From the NCBI GenBank assembly GCA_029378245.1, contig JARKIF010000037.1:1-64000 (forward strand): a stretch of 64,000 nucleotides of DNA, in the 5' to 3' direction. Position numbers and translations under genes: made by a program. Below the pieces are notes generated by a model. It did no database searches. It was not told the origin of the DNA and saw only the letters and a list, made by a program, of their open reading frames with translations. Positions 55,780 through 64,000 of this stretch are shown here, piece after piece (the stretch's first letter is position 1; every line of letters starts with the position of its first letter). The stretch comes from Roridomyces roridus. Taxonomy: Eukaryota; Basidiomycota; Agaricomycetes; Agaricales; Mycenaceae.

Positions 55780-58700
55780 ATGGCATCCCAAATGATCACC
55801 TTACCGGTTTTATTGGCCGCGGAAAAGCTCCAGGCAAACAAATCGAATTATCCTACCTTCAAAGTCCTCATCGAGGAGCATGCCGCAAGCAAAGGCTTGA
55901 CTGGCTATCTCGATGGAAGCATCACCAAACCAGCATTGGTCACCCAACCCAGCGGCACTGCGCCGCCAAGCCCCACCCCCGTATTTTCGACCGCCCCGTC
56001 TCGCGATGAGTTCATTTATCGTGACGGAGTAATGCGATCCCTTATTGTGACCAACATTGTCGATCCGATTGGTCTTGGTGTCAAACGCGACGGAACAGCG
56101 AAAGCATGCTGGGATTCTGTCGTCGACGCCTGTGCCAAAAAGAGTGATGCCGCTCTCTCATTGGCCCAGAGTGAGCTACAATCCATCAAGTTCACGGGCA
56201 CCTCGCGTGCAGATTTGGATTTCCTCCTCAGCAACATCCGAAACAAAGCGCACGCGGTGCGGATGATGGGTGGAACGGTGGATGATAAAGAGCAAAAGAA
56301 TATTCTTATTCGGGCCTTACCCCCGGATCCGCGTTGGCTCGGTCTTCAGGGCGCTCTATTCACAGCCACGGACCTCGACGAGGCCTTTGCACTTATCAAG
56401 ACCGTCGCCATTAATACCAGGATGCCGGAGAATACGACGGTTACCGTGGATCCCACTGCCCTCAATACTTCCGCCCCGAAACGCCGTTGCACGAACCCGG
56501 GTTGCAAAGCTATCAACAAAACGAGTCATGCCATTGATAACTGCTACTGGCCTGGGGGAGGAAAGGAGGGCCAATTCCCTCCGAATTTCGGGCGCAATAA
56601 ACCGCGAGCCAACCAAGCAGTAGCGACGGCGGAGCAGCCGGCGCCTACCGTCCATCGTGTGTTGATGGCCAGACTCGCTGAATCAAAGGAGGGATATCCG
56701 GTTGACTATGTGCCGAAGAAATACCCGAGACCCACCGTCGAGGAGATTGAGGATGAAGATCCTATGCTCCCCAAAACCAAACCTGCACCGGACGCACCGT
56801 GCCCCATCTCCACCCAAATGCCGAAAAGATATCCGAAGCCCACTGTCGAGGAGGTTGAGGATGAAGATCCGATGCTCCCTAAAGCTCGGCCTGCGCGGCG
56901 CGCATCACCGGTGGAATACGCACCGAAGAGATATCCAAAGCCCACCGTCGAAGAGATCGAGGACGAAGATCCGATGCTCCCGAAACCTCAGCCCGCGCGG
57001 CCAGCATGTCCCAGCACTACTCCAGCCGAGACGCGAGATGTGGAGTCTGCCAACTCGGACAAGGCATTCGTCAGCCGCACGTTCGAGAGCTACACGCCCA
57101 GCACCACCGTCACCTTCCTCGATTCCGGCGCCAGCGATCATTTTTTCTGCAACCGCGAGGACTTTAGTTCTTACGAGGCGATCGCTGTGCGTACCGGACA
57201 ATCCGCACTCGCATCTGAAGGAGACTTTGCTATCATTGGAAAGGGATCAGTCACCAAGATCTTTCACATCGAGGGAAAAACTGTGCACCTTACGTTCCGC
57301 AATGCCCTGCACGCACCCTCCCTATCTGCCAACCTAGTTTCGGTCAGCCAGTTCGACAAAGCTGGATATTACTCCACCTTCGGAGGTGGCCATGTTGTCA
57401 TCCGCGAGGGAGAAAACGGGACAACACTACTGAGCGGACGCGGATCGGATGGGATGTACGTTTTGAACGCGAGTTCACCTCACGCAAACATCTCGACCGC
57501 CCGTCCCACCAGTCTCGCCGATTGGCATCGCCGTATGGCCCACGCGAGCCCGGAGACAATCAAAGAAATGAACTCGAAGGGCATGGTCGATGGACTCGAT
57601 ATCACCGACCAGGAGCTCGCTGGCAAATGCATCAGTTGTCGAGCCGGGCGCCAACATGCTCGCCCGTATGATGCACACTCCAATCCCAATGTACCACCCC
57701 TCCACCTCACTGCATTTGACCTCTGGGGACCAGCGCGCGTTGCTTCGCCCGGAGGAAATTCCTATATGATGGTTATTGTGGACAGCGGCACGTCTCACAA
57801 ACATACAGCATACCTGAAAGACAAGAGTGACGACTCTACGATTCCAGTATTCGACGAATATCGTGCCATGGCTGAACGACAGACCGGCCATAAATTGAAG
57901 CGCGTTCGCACTGATAACGCATTCAATTCAAAGAAATGGACCGAGTACTTTCGCACTAACGGTATCATCCACGAGACGACGGTGCCATATTCCTCCGCCG
58001 AGAATGGACTTGCAGAACGCGCAATCCAAACCATCACCGAGGACATACGGACTATGCTTGCCGATTCGGGACTTCCAGAGCAGTATTGGGCGGCGGCAGG
58101 AGCATGTTCAACCTACGCTCGCAATCGGATGCCTTCGCGCCGTCACCCAGAAAAAATTCCGCAGGAGTCTTTCGATGGCAGTCGTCAAGACCTATCACAT
58201 ATGCGGGTATTCGGGTGCAAGTGCAGCGCTAGAGTTAACATCGTCAATGGGCAGAGAGTGGACGGTGCAAGCAAGTTGGGTAACCGCACCATTGCTGCCA
58301 CATTCATTGGATACGGAACCGGCGCGGGAAACTACATCCTGATCGACGAGGACGGTCGACAGTTTGAGAGCAGGAATGTGGAGTTTGATGAGGGTGTACC
58401 TCACCGAACCAGCACGGATTCGCCGCAACAAACCGAACAGCAGGTTGCGGATCTACATGAATCGACGCACTCTGTGCTCGGCGAACGTGCTGTTCCAAGC
58501 TTGCCCGCATCAACCGCAAGCACAATTACCCCGATGCCTTCTGACGACTCGGCTGGGAGTCGTACACCATCGCCGCCCCCGAGGGCGCCGCGAGACATCA
58601 GTAGTGCGATTGACACTGCCAACATTCTCGATGGCCCGCGTATCCGCAGAACCGCACTATTGGCTGCAAATCACGTCAATGGCTCCCTGAACCAAGAGGA

Positions 58701-60363
58701 GGCAAATCACGAACGCACGGCAATGGAGAATCTCAATGCGCAGCTTGACGATTACATCGCCACCAACCTCATGGCATACAACCCGGACAAGCTGCAGGCA
58801 CCAAAGACGTACACCGAAGCAATGAAACTCGATTCGGCGAGATGGACTGCCGCCATGGATGTCGAGATGGCTCTTCACGAGAAAAAGGGAACCTGGGAGC
58901 TTCAGAAACCCCCGCCTGGGGCAAATATTATGGCTTCAAAATGGGTATACGACGTGAAGAAGGACGGTGAGGGGAATTGGTTGAGAGACAAAGCTCGCCT
59001 TGTTGGAAAGGGCTTCACGCAGGTGTATGGGATTGATTACGAGGAGACCTGGGCTGCCGTGGCTCGTCTCGAATCAATTCGTATGACTGCGGCAATTGCT
59101 GCTCATCGAAATCTGCATTTGTGGCAGGTGGATTTCGAAGCCGCGTACTTGAACAGCGAGACGAAAGAGGAGATCTACATGAAACAGCCCCGGGGATACG
59201 AAGTTGCCGGGAAAGAAGATTGGGCATGCCGCCTGAAGAAGACCATCTACGGAACGATGCAGGGAGGCCACGATTGGGCGGCGACGTTGAACGGGACGTA
59301 CAAAGATCTCGGTTACAAATCGTCAAGGGCCGATCCTTGTGTTCGCGTGAAGATCTCGGACGACGGCGGATACACCTTGACGGACACGTATACGGATGAC
59401 GTTTGGGGTGCTTCTTCGTCCATCGAGGAGGGGGAGAAACGGAAGTCGGAGCTAGCCAAAGCTTGGGACCTGAAGGATGTGGGGGAGACTCACCGCCTTC
59501 TCGGGATGCGTGTAGAACAAGACTTGGAAGCCGGTACCGTCACACTCTCTCAGCGCGCCTATTTCGAGAAGATGCTGGCGGATTTTGGCCTGGAGAACAT
59601 CAAGTTGCGTTCCACTCCGCTTCCGGTCGGAATTGTCCTCGATTCGACGATGTCGCCCACCACCCCCGAGGACCGCGCCGAAATGGTGGGGAAGCCATAC
59701 AGAGAGATCGTGGGATCTCTGATGTGGGGTCAGCTCGCCACTCGGGCCGACTTGTCCTATGCCGTGAGCGTCTTCTCACGCTTTCAAACGAATCCTGGAA
59801 TCGAACATTGGCGCGCGCTAATGCACACCGTTGGATACGTTCGCAACACCCTCGACTACGCCCTCATCTATTCGCGCGATGCCCCTCTCACTCCCATTGG
59901 ATACTTCGACGCCGACTATGCGGGATGTACTGATACCCGTCGTTCAACATCTGGCCATGTGTTCATCCTGGCAGGAGCACCCGTGTGCTGGGGTTCGAAG
60001 CGCCAAGCGACTGTCGCCCTCTCCACAGTGGAAGCCGAGTACATTTCCCTCACACGGGCGGCTCAGCAGATCAAGTGGATGTACTCGTGGATGGCTGAAG
60101 TTGGGATGGAGCAGGAATTGCCTGCCAATCTATACGGTGATAACCGCGGCGCCGTTGATCTCTCCAAAACCACCAAGTCGCACAGCAAGGTCAAACACAT
60201 TGATATCCGATACCACTACATCCGGGAGCTAGTCCACAACGGCCAACTGAAAGTCAATCACATCCGGGGAACAGAAAATCCCGCGGATTTATTCACCAAA
60301 CCCCTTCCTCGCCTTGCGCATGAGCGCTACCTGACCGAGTTGAACATTGTTCATCACACCTAG
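55780..60363 (+). CDS. Copia Gag-Pol polyprotein
   Basis: 1527 residues in one frame. Gag is residues 1 to about 300 with a zinc-knuckle-like C..NPGC....SH....CYWPGGG near 240. Three tandem copies of a segment with YPkPTVEEIEDEDPMLPK follow (about 310-410). Protease: FLDSGASDHFF near 447. Integrase: H-H-C-C zinc region from about 583 (WHRRMAH...CISCRAG), then the catalytic D (TAFDLWG near 648), D (RTDNAF near 712) and E (SAENGLAERAIQT near 741). Reverse transcriptase: ASKWVYDVKKDGEGN from about 1050, KARLVGKGFTQVYGIDYEET, and active site YTDDV near 1206. RNase H: DADYAGCTDTRRSTSGH near 1376 through NPADLFTKPLP near 1510. All catalytic motifs are present, so the element is probably competent. 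Confidence 0.95.
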   Translation: MASQMITLPVLLAAEKLQANKSNYPTFKVLIEEHAASKGLTGYLDGSITKPALVTQPSGTAPPSPTPVFSTAPSRDEFIYRDGVMRSLIVTNIVDPIGLGVKRDGTAKACWDSVVDACAKKSDAALSLAQSELQSIKFTGTSRADLDFLLSNIRNKAHAVRMMGGTVDDKEQKNILIRALPPDPRWLGLQGALFTATDLDEAFALIKTVAINTRMPENTTVTVDPTALNTSAPKRRCTNPGCKAINKTSHAIDNCYWPGGGKEGQFPPNFGRNKPRANQAVATAEQPAPTVHRVLMARLAESKEGYPVDYVPKKYPRPTVEEIEDEDPMLPKTKPAPDAPCPISTQMPKRYPKPTVEEVEDEDPMLPKARPARRASPVEYAPKRYPKPTVEEIEDEDPMLPKPQPARPACPSTTPAETRDVESANSDKAFVSRTFESYTPSTTVTFLDSGASDHFFCNREDFSSYEAIAVRTGQSALASEGDFAIIGKGSVTKIFHIEGKTVHLTFRNALHAPSLSANLVSVSQFDKAGYYSTFGGGHVVIREGENGTTLLSGRGSDGMYVLNASSPHANISTARPTSLADWHRRMAHASPETIKEMNSKGMVDGLDITDQELAGKCISCRAGRQHARPYDAHSNPNVPPLHLTAFDLWGPARVASPGGNSYMMVIVDSGTSHKHTAYLKDKSDDSTIPVFDEYRAMAERQTGHKLKRVRTDNAFNSKKWTEYFRTNGIIHETTVPYSSAENGLAERAIQTITEDIRTMLADSGLPEQYWAAAGACSTYARNRMPSRRHPEKIPQESFDGSRQDLSHMRVFGCKCSARVNIVNGQRVDGASKLGNRTIAATFIGYGTGAGNYILIDEDGRQFESRNVEFDEGVPHRTSTDSPQQTEQQVADLHESTHSVLGERAVPSLPASTASTITPMPSDDSAGSRTPSPPPRAPRDISSAIDTANILDGPRIRRTALLAANHVNGSLNQEEANHERTAMENLNAQLDDYIATNLMAYNPDKLQAPKTYTEAMKLDSARWTAAMDVEMALHEKKGTWELQKPPPGANIMASKWVYDVKKDGEGNWLRDKARLVGKGFTQVYGIDYEETWAAVARLESIRMTAAIAAHRNLHLWQVDFEAAYLNSETKEEIYMKQPRGYEVAGKEDWACRLKKTIYGTMQGGHDWAATLNGTYKDLGYKSSRADPCVRVKISDDGGYTLTDTYTDDVWGASSSIEEGEKRKSELAKAWDLKDVGETHRLLGMRVEQDLEAGTVTLSQRAYFEKMLADFGLENIKLRSTPLPVGIVLDSTMSPTTPEDRAEMVGKPYREIVGSLMWGQLATRADLSYAVSVFSRFQTNPGIEHWRALMHTVGYVRNTLDYALIYSRDAPLTPIGYFDADYAGCTDTRRSTSGHVFILAGAPVCWGSKRQATVALSTVEAEYISLTRAAQQIKWMYSWMAEVGMEQELPANLYGDNRGAVDLSKTTKSHSKVKHIDIRYHYIRELVHNGQLKVNHIRGTENPADLFTKPLPRLAHERYLTELNIVHHT

Positions 60364-60382
60364 GTGCGCGGGTCTGGGGGAG

Positions 60383-61131
60383 TGTTGTAGGAGACCCGAG
60401 CACCACTCTCCCGTGACCGTGTTCAACTGCCTGAATACATCTTCCATTCTTCCTCTCTAATTAAGGTACAGATCCTGAATGGTTCAACCTATCTCTATTG
60501 CCAAAACATGGTAATATACCCTGTTTCATCTTCTACCTATTTCATATTCTGGATAAGCAGCATGTATAAATACAGGCTCATCTTAGTGTTATGTCCCGTT
60601 CCAATGCCAACTCCGGTATTCAACTCCGGTCACGTCGGGATTCCTCCCGACGTCGAAGCGCATCACGCGCTCCTCGGTTCTATCCGGGTACTCGGGTTTT
60701 CACGCGATGAAGGTATCTGAGCGTTTCCCCCGGACTTGGTATTCATCAGGATATCCACTTGATCATTCCGTGCGGACTTAATCAGCTTATATCCACATAG
60801 CCGCATAAGTCCGTTTCTATTATTGGTCTGTGGTAATGACATATATCTCTACTTACTCGTATATAAGACTTTCCTTATCTGTATTCAACCTTAGTTGATA
60901 ATTGACGTTCTTGACTACTCGTCTTGGCTGGTTCCTACTCCTTCCTTCCTATCAACATAGCAAGGCGTCTTAGACACCCTACTCCTCTGTGGTGCTCTTA
61001 GATCGCTCCTCCGGTCGACTCCTTCCAACTCCGGTCACTACCGGAGTTCCGGCATCTACTCCGGACTTGTCTTTTGGAATCGGATCGTAACACTTAGTGA
61101 ATATACCTTGTCTGTTCTTGTTCCCACAATA
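60383..61131 (+). repeat. 3' LTR of copia, with solo LTR inside
   Basis: Left part 60383-60586 and right part 61098-61131 together equal the 5' LTR exactly in length (238 bp once the insert and one CTTAG are removed). Confidence 0.92.
60587..61092. mobile_element. Solo LTR, 506 bp
   Basis: TGTTATGTCCCG...GGATCGTAACA, flanked by CTTAG on both sides (60582-60586, 61093-61097). Contains repeated CTCCGG-type motifs and no coding region. Because it sits in the 3' LTR of a copia element with matching LTRs, it is younger than that copia insertion, and the LTR-LTR recombination that made it solo is younger still. Confidence 0.88.
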
Positions 61132-62007
61132 CACTGGATCATGCCGAGGATGTTGTGTGACTGTGTTTAAACCCCTCGTCGGGTTCTGTCCTAGCAACCC
61201 TTCCCACGCTGGACAAGTACTGTTGTCCTATCATTCGAGTGACAGCTCTTAAGCTGTCCTCCTTACTCGGGCGGGCGACATCCCTTTCGAGGGACTAGTC
61301 GTGCGTAGACCGAATGTACATTTGTTGATGACAACTGATCTTCTGATCCGTAACTGATGGCGGTGATGGCGGTGATGACGCATCAACGGATCAGTCGGCA
61401 AGCGCTGGTTTCATGACACCTGATTTTTGGTTGCAACTGGCATGCTGAGTGCGCAAAGGCTTACAACTTTGAGCATGGGTTACATGGGTGGTGACCAAGC
61501 TCGCAACCCAGTATTAGATGATTTCATGTTCAATTGGATGCATAGATGGAGTTGTTGGTGGAGAAATTTCTGAGATTTGATGGGAGTGATTTTCAACATT
61601 GAATGATCCTTGCTTGCCGAATTCTGTAAATGGAAATTGCTGATCATTTCACTCATCTCTGAGCACCCAAATGCCTCGGGGCATACTCTCATGGTTCAAA
61701 GACACACTGTAATGGTATTCCACATGCTGCAGGCTGTATTCCGACACCCTCCCAGCTGTCCCGGTCGTATGACCTTCATAATGGGGTACAGATAAAAATT
61801 TGAACTACACAAGCAATCTTCACAGTTCTGTGGAGACGGGTGGGGTCAAAACTAACCATATAGCATACCGGAGGCTTGCCAGATGCATCCCGTCTCAATC
61901 CGGCTGTCTAATCCGATGCTCACCCATCCGTGGGGCAGCGCCGAGGGGCCGGATTGATCCCGATCAAATCAGAAGATGCTGATACCCCCGGCGGGGATGC
62001 GGGCCAT

Positions 62008-62369
62008 CACAGCAAAGACCCCCATAAAACAAACTGGGAGTTTTCAATAGAGAAATAACTTCTTTGTTAACCAAATCAGAATCTGCAGAAAGTAGTTCTT
62101 TCTGGCTGGAAGAAAGGCCTTTGTGAAAGGAGATCTTGCTTATCCCCGTTGTACCTGTGAGAAAGAAGTTCTTTCAAACTTCTAAGTACAGCGGAGAAAA
62201 ATTCAAAAGAACTTCTTTCAGCTGAGTTCGATGTCAATGACAAATAATTTCTTTCACAATGGCCTTCTGATCAGCAGATAATTACTTTCCGCAGATTCTG
62301 ATGTGATTGACAAAGAAATCATTTCTGCATCGAAAACTCCCTGTCTGTTTGATGGGAGTTTTTGCTGTG
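62008..62369. mobile_element. CACAG-ended TIR element, 362 bp
   Basis: The ends CACAGCAAAGACCCCCAT and, inverted, CACAGCAAAAACTCCCAT agree over about 38 bp with a few mismatches. 3-bp duplication CAT on both sides. The interior repeats AGAACTTCTTTC and relatives many times. The 3-bp duplication and subterminal repeats suggest a CACTA relative. Confidence 0.75.
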
Positions 62370-62505
62370 CATGGGCAGCATGCGACCAATTTGTGATGTA
62401 AGCTCACCGGAAGATGCGAGCCAACCTCACAAATGAGATGTAAGTTGCCTGCAAAAAACCTGTAAAATCTTGCTAATTTTTGCACAGTATATCACCATAC
62501 AGTCA

Positions 62506-64000
62506 CAATCGCCAGTGATTCATTTCGAGTAGGGTGCTGTAAAAAATGCCAGTTTATATTTGATGTACATCCAAAAAAAGTCGAACTTGAACTCAGTTAT
62601 TGAGGATGTGTCACAGTGTGACATGTCACGGTCGGGTTGCCCGACCGTGACATTTGACGCGTGATGAACACGTGACACACTGGAACAAATGTGTACAAAG
62701 ATCAACTCACATGACAGAACAACTATATGCAAAGACAAAGATCAACCTTACATGATCGGGAGCTGCTTTCAATTGACAAGACGTTCCTTCGCTTCGCTCC
62801 GGAAATCTTGTTATGGCGAGCGTGCAATTTGAAACAAATGGATTCCGACTATATGCACATGGGACTAGTAGTAGTAGACCACGTTGAAACCAATCCAATA
62901 AGGAATGATCCACCGGAGGGAACTTGGAACTGTCTAAGTAGCTGGATAGAAGTAAATGAGTTCAAAATGCATACAGACCTGATAGGTTTGAGCCTGCAGA
63001 CCAGCGGATATGTAGCCAGGGGGCAGTGGTGCGTGCTCATCAGATTGTCATGAGCAATCGGCTTCGATTGTCCTGAGCAGTCGGCGTCGATTGTCTGATG
63101 TTTGGTCAGTCAGCCAGCAGTCTTGAAGATCCAACAACATCGCACCGAAGAATGCATTTCCTGCCGCACGAGAACTACATGAGCGGTGGCAAAGTTGAAC
63201 AGACGGCACGGTAAGATCTTGGTAAGATGGGGGGATCTGATGTTAGGGATGTCGATGAGCGGAAGAGGCCGAGTATACACCTCAGGCCAGAGCCTACGGC
63301 GCGGCGCACGACGGGGTTGGATGTCGACGTAAGTCTGGAATCAAACGAGTGAGAACAGCACCGCGCACCGTGGCACCATCATTCCACGTATCCCGTCGAG
63401 TCTCCCCCACCCAGAGTATTGCAGTGATGCGAAGCTGAGCGGTTGAAACTTGCAAGCACGTAGAGATTCGGCGAGTGCGCGTGTCAATTGGGACGTGAAG
63501 ATTGAACCGAGGTTAAAATCTTCGACTGGAGCAAGGCCGGTCTGAATATCGGGGAACGACAGAGGGTGCAGCTCGGTTGGGTGCCATGGTGAGATGTCCG
63601 ATGAGGGAGTTCGCGAAGAGCCGGCTTGAGGACAATTGAGACAACACTTGGGAGTATCCCAGCGGCAGCACAATTGATGAATTTTGAGGATCCACAATGA
63701 CCAAGAATGAATAGCAGGTAGCAGGAAGGAATGGGTAGGAGGGAAAGTGGGCGAACCGACGGTCACCCCAGACAGAGGCTCTATATGTGCATGTGCCGGC
63801 GACGCGTCATCTTCCGGCAAATCGTCGCTCCACTGCTGTTCCGTGTTATCAGCTGCGGTCTGTCAAGAAGGCTGTGGCCGTGGGTGACAGCAGTCAATGG
63901 GGGAAAGAAGCATTTGAAAAGCTGTAAGAACACTGTAGAAGGGCCCTTCAAAGAGGGAGATGAGCATAAAGAGCAAGTCCATTTGGGGATGAACACAAAC
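62506..64000. other. Right end of window, no recognised gene
   Basis: 62623-62653 is a hairpin. Near 63044-63105 a segment of about 24 bp (TGAGCAATCGGCTTCGATTG and a variant) is tandemly repeated. Minus-strand frames at 63820-63341 and 63996-63781 are open; the latter includes LLFMLISLFEGPFYSVLTAF in an overlapping frame and could belong to a gene running off the window, but no family is recognised. Confidence 0.4.
62623..62653. repeat. Perfect hairpin, 14-bp stem and 3-nt loop
   Basis: TGTCACGGTCGGG at 62624-62636, TTG loop, CCCGACCGTGACA at 62640-62652, plus one more A-T pair outside. More TGTCAC/GTGACA motifs flank it on both sides (about 62610, 62672). Confidence 0.8.

Larger units (their letters stand above)
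55398..61131 (+). mobile_element. Ty1/copia LTR retrotransposon, complete
   Basis: 5' LTR 55398-55635, one 1527-codon gag-pol frame, polypurine tract GGGGGAG just before the 3' LTR, and 3' LTR 60383-61131 (238 bp plus a 511-bp insertion). Target duplication CACTG at 55393-55397 and 61132-61136. GGTTATGGGCCCC directly after the 5' LTR is the likely primer-binding site. The two LTRs show no difference that I can find, so the insertion is very recent. Confidence 0.95.
54991..61418. mobile_element. Solo LTR (about 689 bp) interrupted by copia
   Basis: Starts TGTCAACGACAGCATC and ends GGTTTCATGACA, with TGTCA...TGACA termini, and is flanked by the 5-bp duplication CCTGA (54986-54990, 61419-61423). 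Without the copia insert (55398-61136) the two parts, 407 and 282 bp, form one LTR-sized unit with no internal coding region. Family unknown. Confidence 0.7.
54934..62499 (+). mobile_element. TIR element, family T (copy 3), split by nested insertions
   Basis: The left end TATGGCACATATACTGTGCA at 54934 and the right end at 62499 are flanked by the same 6-bp duplication CAGTCA (54928-54933, 62500-62505). Removing the solo LTR complex (54991-61418 plus one CCTGA) and the 362-bp element (62008-62369 plus one CAT) leaves about 765 bp colinear with copies 1 and 2. This makes it the oldest layer of the nest. Confidence 0.85.

Noticed and set aside
56016..58878. Several minus-strand and alternative-frame reading frames within the copia polyprotein
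   Set aside because: Shadows of a long conserved gag-pol frame; no independent motif.

Overview
The window looks like nuclear DNA of a mushroom-forming basidiomycete (Agaricomycetes). The reasons are many introns of about 45-65 bp with GTRNGT-type donors, families typical of that group (a DUF6534 membrane protein, a 7-TM membrane protein, F-box/LRR proteins, small secreted proteins, a C2H2 regulator), a fungal Helitron and a Ty1/copia element. Family names were assigned by eye from motifs; no database search was possible. Exon coordinates were worked out by hand from reading frame and splice signals.

Layout. 0.2-1.8 kb: degenerate minisatellite. 2.4-9.5 kb: minus-strand Helitron (Rep, PIF1 helicase and a C-terminal ubiquitin-protease-like domain) broken by two +1 frameshifts. 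9.5-13.1 kb: no gene I can name. 13.1-14.4 kb: 7-TM protein (-). 16.0-17.4 kb: LRR/F-box-like fragment and an acidic protein (+). 17.8-18.9 kb: four-exon C2H2 zinc-finger protein (-). 19.0-22.0 kb: small repeat elements.

22.2-44.7 kb is the core of the window: an inverted duplication of a three-gene block (oxidoreductase, F-box, oxidoreductase). Arm B (39.4-44.7 kb) is compact and intact, with two ten-exon medium-chain reductase genes and a 521-residue F-box gene. Arm A (22.2-35.6 kb) has the mirror order but is swollen by insertions: a CACTA-like element, a segment carrying a secreted-protein gene, a 1-kb inverted-repeat element, a hAT-type MITE and a 4.28-kb long-TIR element sitting in intron 2 of one reductase. 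A twelve-exon DUF6534 gene lies between the arms.

46.6-49.3 kb: a 528-residue coiled-coil-containing protein (+) and a 125-residue single-pass membrane protein (-), convergent. 49.6-51.4 kb: an F-box relic and a decayed secreted-protein gene. 51.7-62.5 kb: a transposon nest built on a family of about 765-bp TIR elements with 6-bp target duplications. One copy holds a solo LTR, which holds a complete copia element with LTRs that look identical, whose 3' LTR holds another solo LTR. 62.5-64.0 kb: a perfect hairpin and no recognised gene.

The host genes do not form one obvious pathway. What ties the region together is duplication followed by very uneven insertion load.
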